Below are positions 1-8,186 of a stretch of 64,000 nucleotides of DNA, one piece after another (the first letter of the stretch is position 1; the number at the start of each line of letters is the position of its first letter). The notes beneath the pieces were generated by a model. That model was not told the origin of the DNA. It saw only the letters and a list, made by a program, of their open reading frames with translations, and ran no database searches. The stretch lies in assembly GCF_000429905.1 (NCBI RefSeq), contig NZ_AUCT01000019.1, positions 62,001 to 126,000 of the forward strand, in the 5' to 3' direction. The translations under genes were made by a program, and so were the position numbers. This DNA is from Desulfatibacillum aliphaticivorans DSM 15576. Lineage in GTDB: Bacteria; Desulfobacterota; Desulfobacteria; Desulfobacterales; Desulfatibacillaceae.

Positions 1-260
1 TCCTTTTCCGCCTGGGGAACGGACTGGGCGATCTTTTTTCTTTGGGCCTCGTTTCTGAAGGAATAGACGCCGGGGCCTTCCTTCTGGAGGATTTTTTTTT
101 CAAAGAGTCCGTCCAGCTCCTGGAGGATTTCGCTGGCTTTCAGGCCGGACATTTCCAGGATCCAGTCTACGGAGAAGTTATCCTCGAACATGGCCATGAG
201 GCTCAGCAGACCATGGTCGTCGAGCGTTGAGAGAGAGGACGGCGTATTCAGGTCAGGCAT
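1..260 (-). CDS. N-terminal part of an unidentified protein (cut by window edge)
   Basis: An open minus-strand frame starts with ATG at 260 and runs off the left edge, giving about 86 residues beginning MPDLNTPSSLSTLDDHG. The visible part is helical and ends in a pattern like a winged-helix domain (DWILEMSGLKASEILQELD, then FEKKILQKEGPGVYSF), as found at the front of some signalling ATPases. This likeness is weak and no family can be assigned. The start codon choice rests on the frame being open; the region just upstream has no strong ribosome site. Confidence 0.55.
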   Translation of the reverse strand, partial: MPDLNTPSSLSTLDDHGLLSLMAMFEDNFSVDWILEMSGLKASEILQELDGLFEKKILQKEGPGVYSFRNEAQRKKIAQSVPQAEK

Positions 261-727
261 GGGCGTCTGCTCCGAAGGAAAACAATTTTTAGGCGGTTTG
301 GAAGACCGGAGAAATCATAGCCTGAGCGGGGCGCGGAAGTCAAGCATTATGCACGATATATAAAACCAGTTTGATATATAACGCGCCAGACCAAGCGTCT
401 TATTTCGTGCTGCACATTTAAACTATTTGAAATAATTGAATAAGCAAAAAAAATTGCGCTTTGGAATACATTATGCACTATCCTCCCATGGGCCCGGAGA
501 GCGCCGGGGATCATCCCAAAGCCTCCTGCGGCCCGGAGGGTGAAAATCCAGACGGATCTCGCAGAACGGATTTGCCAGTGATATTATTGTTAGGGAATAT
601 CGTTGGATTTCGTCTTATTTCGCAAACGCGTTCACTTCGGTCTTAGGAGTGTTTTCGCTTTCCAATAGGGTGAGGCCTGATTTTCCGCCGTTTTAGGCAA
701 ATAATCGACAACTTCAGGGAGCAAGAA
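261..727. other. Intergenic region between divergent genes
   Basis: No convincing gene. The stretch is AT-rich around 350-470 and contains a short direct repeat GATATATAA (within 352-392), the sort of sequence expected of divergent promoters, but no clean -35/-10 pair can be chosen. A 61-codon open frame at 461-646 has no ribosome site or protein-like composition and is not called. Confidence 0.5.
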
Positions 728-1858
728 ATGTTCGCATTTACCAAGGCGCAACAGGCGATACGCAAAGCCGCAAAGGACTTTGCCAAGGGGGAATTGGACA
801 AGGAAACCATTATCCAATGGGAAAAGGACGGAGCCTTTCCGACGGAGGTTTGGGAAAAGGCGGCGGACCTGGGTTTTTTGGGCATGCATCTGCCTGAAAA
901 ATACTCGGGAGGGGGCTTGGGCATGCTGGACAGCGTGGTCACCCTGGAAGAGATCTGCCGCAAGGACTCCACCGTGGGCGTTGCCCTGGGATATGCGACC
1001 CACGGGGCGGAATGTCTGGCCAAGTGGGGAAGCGACGCCCTTAAGGAGGCTTTCCTGCCCAAGGTCTTGGAAGGGGAAATGCTTTGCGCAGGCGCGTTCG
1101 GAGAAAGCCAGCGGGGCGGCGACCTTACCGCGGAAGCCGTTACGGCGGTTAAGGAAGGCGACGAATGGGTGATCAACGGCCAGAAAACCTATGTGCCCAA
1201 CGGCGGCCTGGCGGGATTTTACATTGTCCTGTGCAAGACCGGAGACGCCGCCAGCCTGATTCTGGTGGAAGCCGACCGCACCGGGCTTTCCGTGGAAGGC
1301 CTGGGCCGTAAGCTGGGGGGGAACATGACTCCCACGGCGAACATCGCCTTTGACAAAGTGCGGGTCCCTGCTGGAAACCTGGTGGGCGAGGAAGGCAAGG
1401 GGCTCGCCTACGCCAAGGAATTCACTTCGGAGAACAAGATTCTTCTGGCGGCGCAGGCTTTGGGGACCGCCTTCGGCGCTTACGACCGCATGATGGAGTA
1501 CGTCAAGGGCCGCGAGCAGTTCGGCCGCAAACTGGCCCAGTTCCAGGTCAGCCAGCACAAGATCGCGGACATGGCCGTGAAAATCGAATTATCCGCCTTG
1601 ATTACCTACAAAGCCGCCTGGGTGCGGGATGAAGGCAAGATGGATCCCACCTTGTGCTCCATGGCAAAGATGACGGCGTGCCGCACGGCCATGGAAGTTA
1701 GCGGCCAGTCCATCCAGCTTTTCGGCGGATACGGGTTCATGACCGAGTACGAGGTGGAGCGCTCCTATCGGGACGCCAAAACCCTGGAAGTCATGGCCGG
1801 CGCAGCCGCCGTGCAAAAGGACATCATCGCCCAAAGCGCCATCGGCAGGATTCGGTAG
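728..1858 (+). CDS. Acyl-CoA dehydrogenase (first of pair)
   Basis: 376 residues, the usual length for a soluble FAD acyl-CoA dehydrogenase, which introduces a 2,3-double bond in an acyl-CoA and passes electrons to ETF. The ATG at 728 follows an AGGGAG ribosome site. The family pattern is clear (middle-domain loop GESQRGGD at about 125-132, C-terminal FGGYGFMTEYEVERSYRDAK at 332-351). The usual TEPxAGSD loop is altered, and the C-terminal position that carries the catalytic Glu in short/medium-chain enzymes is Ala357 (EVMAG). A Glu at 235 (TSENKIL) lies where isovaleryl-/long-chain-type enzymes keep their base, so activity is still plausible. It begins a run of beta-oxidation genes on the same strand. 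The substrate is unknown. Confidence 0.93.
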   Translation: MFAFTKAQQAIRKAAKDFAKGELDKETIIQWEKDGAFPTEVWEKAADLGFLGMHLPEKYSGGGLGMLDSVVTLEEICRKDSTVGVALGYATHGAECLAKWGSDALKEAFLPKVLEGEMLCAGAFGESQRGGDLTAEAVTAVKEGDEWVINGQKTYVPNGGLAGFYIVLCKTGDAASLILVEADRTGLSVEGLGRKLGGNMTPTANIAFDKVRVPAGNLVGEEGKGLAYAKEFTSENKILLAAQALGTAFGAYDRMMEYVKGREQFGRKLAQFQVSQHKIADMAVKIELSALITYKAAWVRDEGKMDPTLCSMAKMTACRTAMEVSGQSIQLFGGYGFMTEYEVERSYRDAKTLEVMAGAAAVQKDIIAQSAIGRIR

Positions 1859-1880
1859 CCGCTTCTAACCAAAATAACCG

Positions 1881-1896
1881 CAGCCCCCGGGGGCTG
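1881..1896. other. Perfect GC hairpin between the two dehydrogenase genes
   Basis: CAGCCCCC followed directly by GGGGGCTG is a 16-base perfect palindrome in the 61-base gap between the acyl-CoA dehydrogenase genes. No T-run follows, so it is more likely an mRNA-processing or stability element than a terminator. Confidence 0.4.
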
Positions 1897-1919
1897 GACA
1901 GGCATAATAAGGAGAAATC

Positions 1920-3062
1920 ATGGGAGTTTTAAAATACACCGAGGATCATGAGCGGTTCCGCCTGCAGGTGCGTGAGTATATGGAGCAGGAAGTGCTTCCC
2001 CATACCATGGAGTGGGAGGAAGCCCACATCGTCCCCAAAGAGGCCTGGAGAAAGATGGGCGAGGCCGGATACCTTTGCCCGTGCATTTCCAAGGAGTACG
2101 GAGGCCCGGGGCTTGACTTCCTGTATTCGGTCATCATCACGGAAGAAATGGCCGCCATAGGCCAGGCCGGTCTGGCGGCCATGCTTCACAGCGATATTGT
2201 GGTCCCTTACATCAACTCCTACGGCACGGAAGAGCAAAAGAAAAAATATCTCCCCGGCTGCGTGTCCGGCGACATTATTACGGCTGTGGCCATGACCGAG
2301 CCCGGCGCGGGCAGCGACGTGGGGGGCCTGGAAGCCACGGCCGAAGAGGACGGCGACGAAATCGTCATCAACGGCGTCAAGACCTTCATCTCCAACGGCA
2401 TCAACTGCGACCTGGTCGTTTTGGCGGCCCGCAATCCTGAAATAGCCGACAAGCACGCCGGCGTGTCCCTGTACCTTGTGGAAGACGGAACGCCCGGCTT
2501 CACCCGGGGCAAGCACCTGGACAAGATGGGCATGCACAGCCAGGATACGGCGGAGCTGTTTTTTTCCAACTGCCGCATTCCCAAGGAAAACATTTTGGGC
2601 CAGAAAGGCCATGGATTCCTCATGCTCATGGAAAAGCTCCAGCAGGAGCGGCTCATGAGCGCCATAGCCAACGTGGCCGGCGCGGAAAACGCCCTCAAGT
2701 GGGCGGTGGCCTACGCCAAGGAAACCATGGTGGACGGCAAGCCTTTGAGCAAGTCGCAGGCCGTCAAGTTCAAGCTGGCCGAGATTGCCACGGAAGTCAG
2801 TATGAACCGCGTCTTCCTGGACCACTTGATCAACGAGCACATGGCCGGCAAGGACGTGACCGCCCTGACCATGATGTCCAAGTTCGCCAGTTCGGAAATG
2901 ATGAACGAGCAGTTAACCGACATTATGGACATTTTCGGCGAGTACGGGCTTCTGGAGTCCGGCCCCATAGCCAAAGGCTTCCGGGACAGCCGCATCACCA
3001 CCATTTTTGCAGGAACAACGGAAATCATGAAAACCATTATCGCCAAGTTTTTGGGGCTTTAG
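1920..3062 (+). CDS. Acyl-CoA dehydrogenase (long-chain/isovaleryl type)
   Basis: 380 residues. It carries the classical TEPGAGSD flavin/substrate loop (126-133), the INGVKTFISNG strand and a C-terminal FAGTTEIMK segment. The C-terminal catalytic Glu is absent, as in long-chain and isovaleryl-CoA dehydrogenases, and the base is most likely Glu243 in LQQERLMSA, which matches the QERL helix-G motif of those enzymes. A clear AAGGAG site precedes the ATG at 1920. It lies 61 bases after the first dehydrogenase, and the two could act on different chain positions or intermediates, or form a heteromer; the sequence does not decide this. Confidence 0.95.
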   Translation: MGVLKYTEDHERFRLQVREYMEQEVLPHTMEWEEAHIVPKEAWRKMGEAGYLCPCISKEYGGPGLDFLYSVIITEEMAAIGQAGLAAMLHSDIVVPYINSYGTEEQKKKYLPGCVSGDIITAVAMTEPGAGSDVGGLEATAEEDGDEIVINGVKTFISNGINCDLVVLAARNPEIADKHAGVSLYLVEDGTPGFTRGKHLDKMGMHSQDTAELFFSNCRIPKENILGQKGHGFLMLMEKLQQERLMSAIANVAGAENALKWAVAYAKETMVDGKPLSKSQAVKFKLAEIATEVSMNRVFLDHLINEHMAGKDVTALTMMSKFASSEMMNEQLTDIMDIFGEYGLLESGPIAKGFRDSRITTIFAGTTEIMKTIIAKFLGL

Positions 3063-3125
3063 CCCCCAGGCTGGCTTTAGCGACTCTTAATTGCAGTTTA
3101 ACCCTTGAAAACAAAGGAGTTTGTC

Positions 3126-3947
3126 ATGGAAAAAATGCTGGATGGCAAAGTAGCCATTATTACCGGATCCGGTCGTGGAATCGGCAAGGCCGCAGCTATG
3201 CTGTTCGCCGCTGAAGGCGCCAAAGTGGTTGTCAGCGACATCGACCCCGCCCCCGCCGAGGAAACCGTGGCTGAAATCAAGGCTGCAGGCGGAGAAGCCA
3301 TCGCCTACGCAGGCGACGCCACGGCCGACGATTTCGCGGAAGGCATTGTGAAAGCCGCCGTGGACGCCTGGGGCGGTTTGCATATTATCGTGAACAACGC
3401 CGGCTACACCTGGGACGGCGTGGTCCATAAAATGACCGACAAGCAGTGGGACGCCATGATGGCCATCCACCTGAGAACCCCTTTCCGCCTCATCCGTGCG
3501 GCCGCCCCTTATTTCAAGGACGCCGCCAAAAAGGAAATGGCCGAAGGCGGTCCTGTGGCCCGCAAGATCATCAACATTTCCTCCGTCTCCGGCACCCGCG
3601 GAAACGCAGGTCAGATCAACTATTCCTCCGCCAAGTCCGGCCTTCTGGGCATGACCAAAACCATGGCTCAGGAATGGGGCCGCTACAACGTCCAGTCCAA
3701 CGCCGTGGCTTACGGCTGGGTGGAAACCCGCTTGACCGCGGCCAAGGAAGACGCCGGCGCCGTGGATCGCGACGGCGAGAAAGTCGCCCTGGGCATTCCG
3801 GACGCTCAACGCCAGATGATGAAAATGGTCATTCCCATGGGCCGCGGCGGAACGCCCGAAGAAGCTGCAGGCGTGATCCTGTTCCTGGCTTCCCCCCTGT
3901 CCAACTACGTTTCCGGCCAGTGCATTGAAATGACCGGCGGCATGTAA
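3126..3947 (+). CDS. SDR-family 3-hydroxyacyl-CoA-type dehydrogenase
   Basis: Classical short-chain dehydrogenase/reductase of 273 residues. The start at 3126 is chosen because AAAGGAG lies 7 bases upstream; an earlier in-frame ATG at 3105 overlaps that site. Motifs are TGSGRGIG (cofactor glycine loop), NNAG, the catalytic Ser in NISSVSG and YSSAK (YxxxK). In its operon position between acyl-CoA dehydrogenases and thiolase/MaoC genes it most likely oxidises a 3-hydroxyacyl-CoA intermediate with NAD(P)+, comparable in role to BbsC/BbsD of benzylsuccinate oxidation. That role is inferred from context. Confidence 0.9.
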   Translation: MEKMLDGKVAIITGSGRGIGKAAAMLFAAEGAKVVVSDIDPAPAEETVAEIKAAGGEAIAYAGDATADDFAEGIVKAAVDAWGGLHIIVNNAGYTWDGVVHKMTDKQWDAMMAIHLRTPFRLIRAAAPYFKDAAKKEMAEGGPVARKIINISSVSGTRGNAGQINYSSAKSGLLGMTKTMAQEWGRYNVQSNAVAYGWVETRLTAAKEDAGAVDRDGEKVALGIPDAQRQMMKMVIPMGRGGTPEEAAGVILFLASPLSNYVSGQCIEMTGGM

Positions 3948-3956
3948 GGATTATTC

Positions 3957-3985
3957 GGCGCCCTCGAAAAACGGGGGCGCCTTTG
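3957..3985 (+). terminator. Probable intrinsic terminator after the SDR gene
   Basis: GGCGCCCTCG, loop AAAAA, CGGGGGCGCC (one wobble pair) followed by TTT. A second GC hairpin with arms GGGCGGCC and GGCCGCCC follows at 4010-4042. The pair separates the dehydrogenase/SDR genes from the HMGS-like/thiolase genes, so the module may be two transcription units or be attenuated here. Confidence 0.6.
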
Positions 3986-4090
3986 CACGACCCTGTATTC
4001 ATATAACCCGGGCGGCCCTGGGGGTTTTAAGCACGGCCGCCCATTCCACTCAGTGCGGATGCCGCACAAGGATATCTTGAAGGAGGTCCA

Positions 4091-5548
4091 ATGGCTGGAA
4101 TATGTTCATACGGCGGTTACGTACCGCGCTATCGCTTGAACCGCGGCCTGGTCTACGGCGCCATGGGATGGATGAATCCCGCAAATATCGCCAATGCCAG
4201 GGGTGAAAAAGCGGTGGCAAACTTTGACGAAGACAGCATCACCATGGCCGTCGCCGCGGGCATCGATGCATTAAAGGGCGTGGACAAATCCACCGTGGGC
4301 GGCGTGTACTACGCTTCCACCACCATGCCTTACAAAGAAAGGCTTAACGCCGGCATTATCACCGCCGCTTTGGGCCTGAACGACCAGATTCGCGCTGCGG
4401 ACTTTTCCGGCGGAATCAAAGCCGGAACCACCGCTTTGCTGGCCGCCCTGGAAGGCGTGGCCGCCAAGGGCGTGGACAACGTGGTTGTCACGGCTTCCGA
4501 CTGCCGGCTCGGCAAGCCCGCTTCTCCCCAGGAGTTGATTTTCGGCGACGCTGCGGCCGCTCTGGTTGTGGGATCCGAAAACGTCATCGCCGAATTCAAA
4601 GGCGCTTTCTCCACCACTTACGACTTTGTGGATCACTACCGCGGCGAAACCGCCAAGTTTGACCGCGCCTGGGAAGACCGCTGGATCCGCGACCTGGGCT
4701 TCGCCCAACTGGTGCCCGAAGCCGTGCAGGGCCTGTTGGAAAAAACCGGCCTGGCCATGACCGACTTCGCCAAAGTGGTGTATCCCTGCCACTACGGGGC
4801 CGCCCGCAAAGGCCTTAACAAGAAATTGGGCATCACCCCTGAGCAGGATCAATCCAACCTTCAGGTTGAAATCGGGGAAACCGGAACTCCCCATTCCCTG
4901 GTTATGTTCGTCAAAGCTCTGGAGGAGGCCAAACCCGGCGATAAGATTTTGCTGGTGAGTTTTGGAAGCGGCTGCGACGCACTGGCCTTTGAAGTCACCG
5001 AAAACATCGCCAAGTTGGCCCCCCGCGCCGCCATCACCGGAAGCCTGGCCAACAGGGCCGACCTGGACAACTACACCAAGTACCTGATCTGGAGGGACAT
5101 TCTGCCCGGAGACGCCGGACTCAGAAGCGAAGAAGACCTGTGGACCCGTTGGTCCCAGCTTTGGAGAAAACGCAGGGAAGTCCTGGGCCTTTGGGGAACC
5201 AAATGCCAGGCTTGCGGCACGGTGCAATATCCCAAGCAGCGCATCTGCGTGAATCCCGAGTGCGGCGCGGCCGATCAGATGGAAGAGTACTGCTTTGCCG
5301 ATAAAGTGGGCAAGATCGCCAGCTACACCGGCGACAACCTGGCCGCTTCCGTCAACCCGCCCGCCATTTACGGCCAGGTGGTTTTTGAAGAAGGCGGCAA
5401 GTACATGTTTGACTTTACGGATTGCGATCTGGACTCCCTGGCCACGGGTATGCCTGTTGTCGTGAGCTTCCGGAGGAAGTACTCCGATAAGCATAGGGAC
5501 ATTGCCGGTTATTTCTGGAAAGCAGTTCCCAAAAGAGAGGAGGCGTAA
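4091..5548 (+). CDS. HMG-CoA-synthase-like protein fused to DUF35 (zinc ribbon + OB fold), active-site Cys missing
   Basis: 485 residues. Residues 1-310 follow the archaeal-type HMG-CoA synthase/KAS III fold (ending GETGTPHSLVMFVKALEEA and KPGDKILLVSFGSG). Residues about 340-480 are a DUF35 domain with rubredoxin-like zinc ribbon Cys372, Cys375, Cys386, Cys391 and an OB-fold. The catalytic Cys expected in the AADxxxxCKAGT segment is Ile109 (ADFSGGIKAGT at 104-113), while the His-region YPCHYGAARKG (His234) remains. AAGGAGG precedes the ATG at 4091. The next gene, a thiolase, begins 2 bases after the stop. In archaea, separate HMG-CoA synthase, thiolase and DUF35 proteins form one complex; in benzylsuccinate oxidation a DUF35 subunit (BbsA) pairs with a thiolase (BbsB). 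A non-catalytic acyl-CoA-binding or scaffold role for the thiolase is my inference. Confidence 0.88.
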   Translation: MAGICSYGGYVPRYRLNRGLVYGAMGWMNPANIANARGEKAVANFDEDSITMAVAAGIDALKGVDKSTVGGVYYASTTMPYKERLNAGIITAALGLNDQIRAADFSGGIKAGTTALLAALEGVAAKGVDNVVVTASDCRLGKPASPQELIFGDAAAALVVGSENVIAEFKGAFSTTYDFVDHYRGETAKFDRAWEDRWIRDLGFAQLVPEAVQGLLEKTGLAMTDFAKVVYPCHYGAARKGLNKKLGITPEQDQSNLQVEIGETGTPHSLVMFVKALEEAKPGDKILLVSFGSGCDALAFEVTENIAKLAPRAAITGSLANRADLDNYTKYLIWRDILPGDAGLRSEEDLWTRWSQLWRKRREVLGLWGTKCQACGTVQYPKQRICVNPECGAADQMEEYCFADKVGKIASYTGDNLAASVNPPAIYGQVVFEEGGKYMFDFTDCDLDSLATGMPVVVSFRRKYSDKHRDIAGYFWKAVPKREEA

Positions 5549-5550
5549 TC

Positions 5551-6759
5551 ATGGCTGACGGAATTAGAGATAAAGTCGCCATCCTGGGCATGGGTTGCAC
5601 CAAGTTCGGCGAACGGTGGGACTGCAGCGGCGAAGACCTGATGGTGGAATCCTTTCTGGAGTGCCTGGCCGACGCCGGCATCGAAAAGAAGGAAATCCAG
5701 GCCGCATACTTTGGCGTTCATATCGACGAAGTGAACGTGGGCAAGGCCGGAACCCCTCTGGGCGCCGCCCTTAAGCTCCCCTTCATCCCCATTACCAGGA
5801 CGGAAAACTTCTGCGCCACGGCCACGGAAGCCTTCCGGGCCGCCACCTACGCTGTGGCCTCCGGGGCCTACGACATCGTCCTGGCCCTTGGCGTGGAAAA
5901 ACTGAAGGACACCGGATACGGCGGGCTGCCCGGCGGCGCCGCTTTCGGCACGGAAATGTTTCTGCGCGGCTCCAACGCCACGGCCCCGGGCCTTTTCGCC
6001 CAGTTGGCCACGGCTTACGCAGCCAAGTACAATATTCCCATGGAAAAGATCAAGGACGCCATCGCCCATGTTTCGGCCAAAAGCCACTTCAACGGCGCGA
6101 TGAATCCCAAGGCCCACCTGCGGAAAGCGGTGCCGGAAGAAGCCATTAAGGCTGCTCCCATGATCGCTTATCCCCTGGGCCTGTTCGACTGCTGCGGCGT
6201 GTCCGACGGCTCCGCCGCGGCCATCGTCACCACCCCGGAAATCGCCAAGAGCCTGAAGCCCAACCAGGACATCATCAAGGTCAAGGCCCTGCAGATTTCC
6301 GTCAGCTCCGGCGAGGAAGAAACCTACACCAACTGGGACGGCGCCCACTTCGCCACCACCCGCGTGGCCGCTACCAAGGCTTACGAAGAAGCCGGCATCA
6401 AGAATCCGCGCGAAGAAGTGAGCATGATGGAAGTCCATGACTGCTTCTCCATCACGGAATTCGTGACCATGGAAGACGTGCATATCTCTCCCAAAGGCGG
6501 CGCCTACGAAGACGTCATGAACGGCTTCTACGACCTGAAGGGCGGCGGAGTTCCCTGCCAGGTGGACGGCGGCCTCAAATGCTTCGGCCACCCCATCGGC
6601 GCTTCCGGCCTCCGGATGATCTACGCCATGTACGAGCAGCTTCTGGAAAGAGTCCCGGAAGAGCGCGCAGTCAAAAACGCTAGGTGCGGCCTCACCCATA
6701 ACCTGGGCGGCACCCCGGCCAAGAACGTGGCGGCCATCTCCATTATCGGAAGGGACTAA
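5551..6759 (+). CDS. SCP2/lipid-transfer-type thiolase
   Basis: 402 residues, the family's usual size without the SCP2 tail. All thiolase residues are visible: nucleophile Cys88 in TENFCATATEAF, His296 in EVHDCFSITE, and His347 in CFGHPIGASG. It would cleave a 3-oxoacyl-CoA with CoA. The gene starts 2 bases after the HMGS-like/DUF35 gene with AGAGGAGG just upstream, inside that gene's end, which implies tight coupling and probably a complex. Thiolases of this branch often need a DUF35 partner. The substrate is unknown; branched, aromatic or steroid-like 3-oxoacyl-CoAs are typical of the branch. Confidence 0.92.
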   Translation: MADGIRDKVAILGMGCTKFGERWDCSGEDLMVESFLECLADAGIEKKEIQAAYFGVHIDEVNVGKAGTPLGAALKLPFIPITRTENFCATATEAFRAATYAVASGAYDIVLALGVEKLKDTGYGGLPGGAAFGTEMFLRGSNATAPGLFAQLATAYAAKYNIPMEKIKDAIAHVSAKSHFNGAMNPKAHLRKAVPEEAIKAAPMIAYPLGLFDCCGVSDGSAAAIVTTPEIAKSLKPNQDIIKVKALQISVSSGEEETYTNWDGAHFATTRVAATKAYEEAGIKNPREEVSMMEVHDCFSITEFVTMEDVHISPKGGAYEDVMNGFYDLKGGGVPCQVDGGLKCFGHPIGASGLRMIYAMYEQLLERVPEERAVKNARCGLTHNLGGTPAKNVAAISIIGRD

Positions 6760-6779
6760 TAAGCCCCTTAAGCCGGTAT

Positions 6780-6802
6780 CGGGCGCACAATATGTGCGCC
6801 CG
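6780..6802. other. Hairpin after the thiolase gene
   Basis: A perfect hairpin with arms CGGGCGCACA and TGTGCGCCCG around ATA, 20 bases after the thiolase stop. It has no U-tract, so it is a weak terminator or a processing site. Confidence 0.45.
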
Positions 6803-6811
6803 TATAAATAC

Positions 6812-6895
6812 GATTTCGGGGACACGACCTTATCTCTGTGATGTGATTTTTTTCAAAATTGAAAGCGTGAGATAAGGTTCGCGTCCCCTGAAATC
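6812..6895. repeat. REP/MITE-like inverted repeat, copy 1
   Basis: Left arm starts GATTTCGGGGACACGA and ends CCTTATCTC (6812-6836); the right arm (6869-6895) is its inverse with two single-base insertions. The about 32-base spacer is AT-rich. A related element with the same arm words is at 10842-10930. This layout and the GGGGACACGA...CTTATCTC core resemble elements mobilised by REP-associated tyrosine transposases, though no such gene is in the window. Confidence 0.65.
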
Positions 6896-6958
6896 AAGCA
6901 TGGCCGCGGCCCATGGTAATCATAGGGCCGGGCGGCCTCTGGAAAGGAGGTCATTTTC

Positions 6959-7450
6959 ATGGCTGAGAATTTCCAAATTACGGAAGAAATGCAGGCTCTC
7001 GTGGGCTGGGAATCCGCCCCTTGGGACTTTGAAGTGACCGCCACCAGCGTGCGGGCCTTCGCCAGGGGCGTGGGCTACACCGATCTGGTGTATTATGACG
7101 TGGAAGCGGCAAAAGCCGCCGGCTACCGCGACCTTCCCGCGCCTCCGTCCTATCTGGGCACGGCGATTTTCATCCCTGGCCAGAGCGATGAATACCTGCC
7201 CTTTCCTCCAGGATACCAACCTCCCCTGGAGCACGGTCTGTCCGGGTTGTTGGACGGAGGAACGGAAACCGAATATTTTGAAGACATTTGCGCCGGCGAC
7301 ACCCTCACCTGCGTAAACAAACTGGCTGGCCTGGCCACCAAGGAAAGCAAAGGGCTGGGGACCATGCTCATCATGAGCGCTGAGGCCACCTATACCAACC
7401 AGGAAGGCAAGGTCGCCGCCATTCAGCGCGCCCAGGTCATTCTCTACTAG
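6959..7450 (+). CDS. MaoC-like hydratase, FAS1-type dehydratase domain subunit
   Basis: 163 residues with the N-terminal-half fold of hydratase 2 / MaoC (FARGVGYTDLVYYDVEAAKA, then DLPAPPSYLGTAIFIPG). A strong GGAAAGGAGG site precedes the ATG. Proteins of this type usually lack the complete hydratase motif and pair with a second MaoC chain, here encoded 14 bases downstream, in the manner of the ChsH1-ChsH2 heteromer of steroid degradation. A role in hydrating a 2-enoyl-CoA in this pathway is inferred from the operon. Confidence 0.85.
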   Translation: MAENFQITEEMQALVGWESAPWDFEVTATSVRAFARGVGYTDLVYYDVEAAKAAGYRDLPAPPSYLGTAIFIPGQSDEYLPFPPGYQPPLEHGLSGLLDGGTETEYFEDICAGDTLTCVNKLAGLATKESKGLGTMLIMSAEATYTNQEGKVAAIQRAQVILY

Positions 7451-7464
7451 GAGGGAGGTACAGC

Positions 7465-7881
7465 ATGGCAATTACGTGGGAAGCAATCAACGAAGGAGAC
7501 CTGATCCCGGAACTAAAAAAATGCCCGGGGGTCACCCAGCTTGTCAAATACGCAGCCGGCTCCGGGGATTTCAACCCCTTGCACCATGACTATAACTTTT
7601 TTCAATCCAAGGCCATCGGCTCCATTATTGTCCACGGACGCTTTAAGTACGCTACCATCGGCGAATGCGTCTCCAACTGGTTGGGCCATGCAGGCCGCAT
7701 CAAAAAAATGTCCTGCCAGTACAGGGGCATGGATTTTCCGGACCAGGAAATCACCTGCAAGGGAAGCGTGGTGCGCAAGTTTGAGGAAAATGGCGAAAAA
7801 CTGGTGGAGCTTTCCGTCTGGACGGAAAATCCCGAAGGCAAAAACACCACCCCCGGCCTTGTTGTTGTGGCTTTTAAATAA
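7465..7881 (+). CDS. MaoC-family enoyl-CoA hydratase, catalytic subunit
   Basis: 138 residues, single hot-dog domain. The hydratase-2 dyad is present as Asp35 and His40 in SGDFNPLHHD, followed by IGSIIVHGRF. AGGAGGGAGG lies before the ATG. It is the last gene of the module that supplies dehydrogenation, hydration, oxidation and thiolysis steps. It most likely forms the active half of a heteromer with the preceding gene. Confidence 0.88.
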   Translation: MAITWEAINEGDLIPELKKCPGVTQLVKYAAGSGDFNPLHHDYNFFQSKAIGSIIVHGRFKYATIGECVSNWLGHAGRIKKMSCQYRGMDFPDQEITCKGSVVRKFEENGEKLVELSVWTENPEGKNTTPGLVVVAFK

Positions 7882-8186
7882 ACGATTTCGATTGCAGGCC
7901 GTTTTGTTGTGATGGTTTCATCTGATTAGGTTTTACTGCGGGGCGGAGCCGGGCCAATAGTCTCAGTTAAGGGCGATTCTCCTTTTGGGAACGGCGGGGG
8001 CTGATAGCAGCGTCAGTAATTTTTTGCTGCGTTATATTTCGTACACTTCCAGGCCGCTCCGCCCCGGATTCCCAGTGTGCGCGTTTTTAATGCCATTGAC
8101 GCGCCGTCTCACCATAAAAATGCGCCGCCGAATGCCCGGCGGCGCGTTTTGCTTTTGCCTGGAACGAATTTGGGTGTGTGGGGGGA
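7882..8186. other. Intergenic region between convergent genes
   Basis: No gene seen. It holds a long-range inverted repeat, GGGGCGGAGC at 7940-7949 and GCTCCGCCCC at 8056-8065, and a bidirectional terminator near its right end. The inner sequence has no codon structure. Confidence 0.55.
8122..8145. terminator. Bidirectional intrinsic terminator
   Basis: Arms GCGCCGCC and GGCGGCGC, with GTTTTGCTTTT following on the plus strand and TTTTTATGG following on the minus strand. It can end both the MaoC operon and the convergent protease gene. Confidence 0.8.

Noticed and set aside
461..646. Small open frame upstream of the first dehydrogenase
   Set aside because: No ribosome site and no protein-like pattern.
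4271..5494. Long minus-strand open frame of 407 codons
   Set aside because: Antisense to the clear HMGS-like/DUF35 gene in a GC-rich stretch; no ribosome site and Gly/His/Val-biased composition.
5509..6825. Long minus-strand open frame of 438 codons
   Set aside because: Shadow of the thiolase gene; the plus strand has all catalytic motifs.
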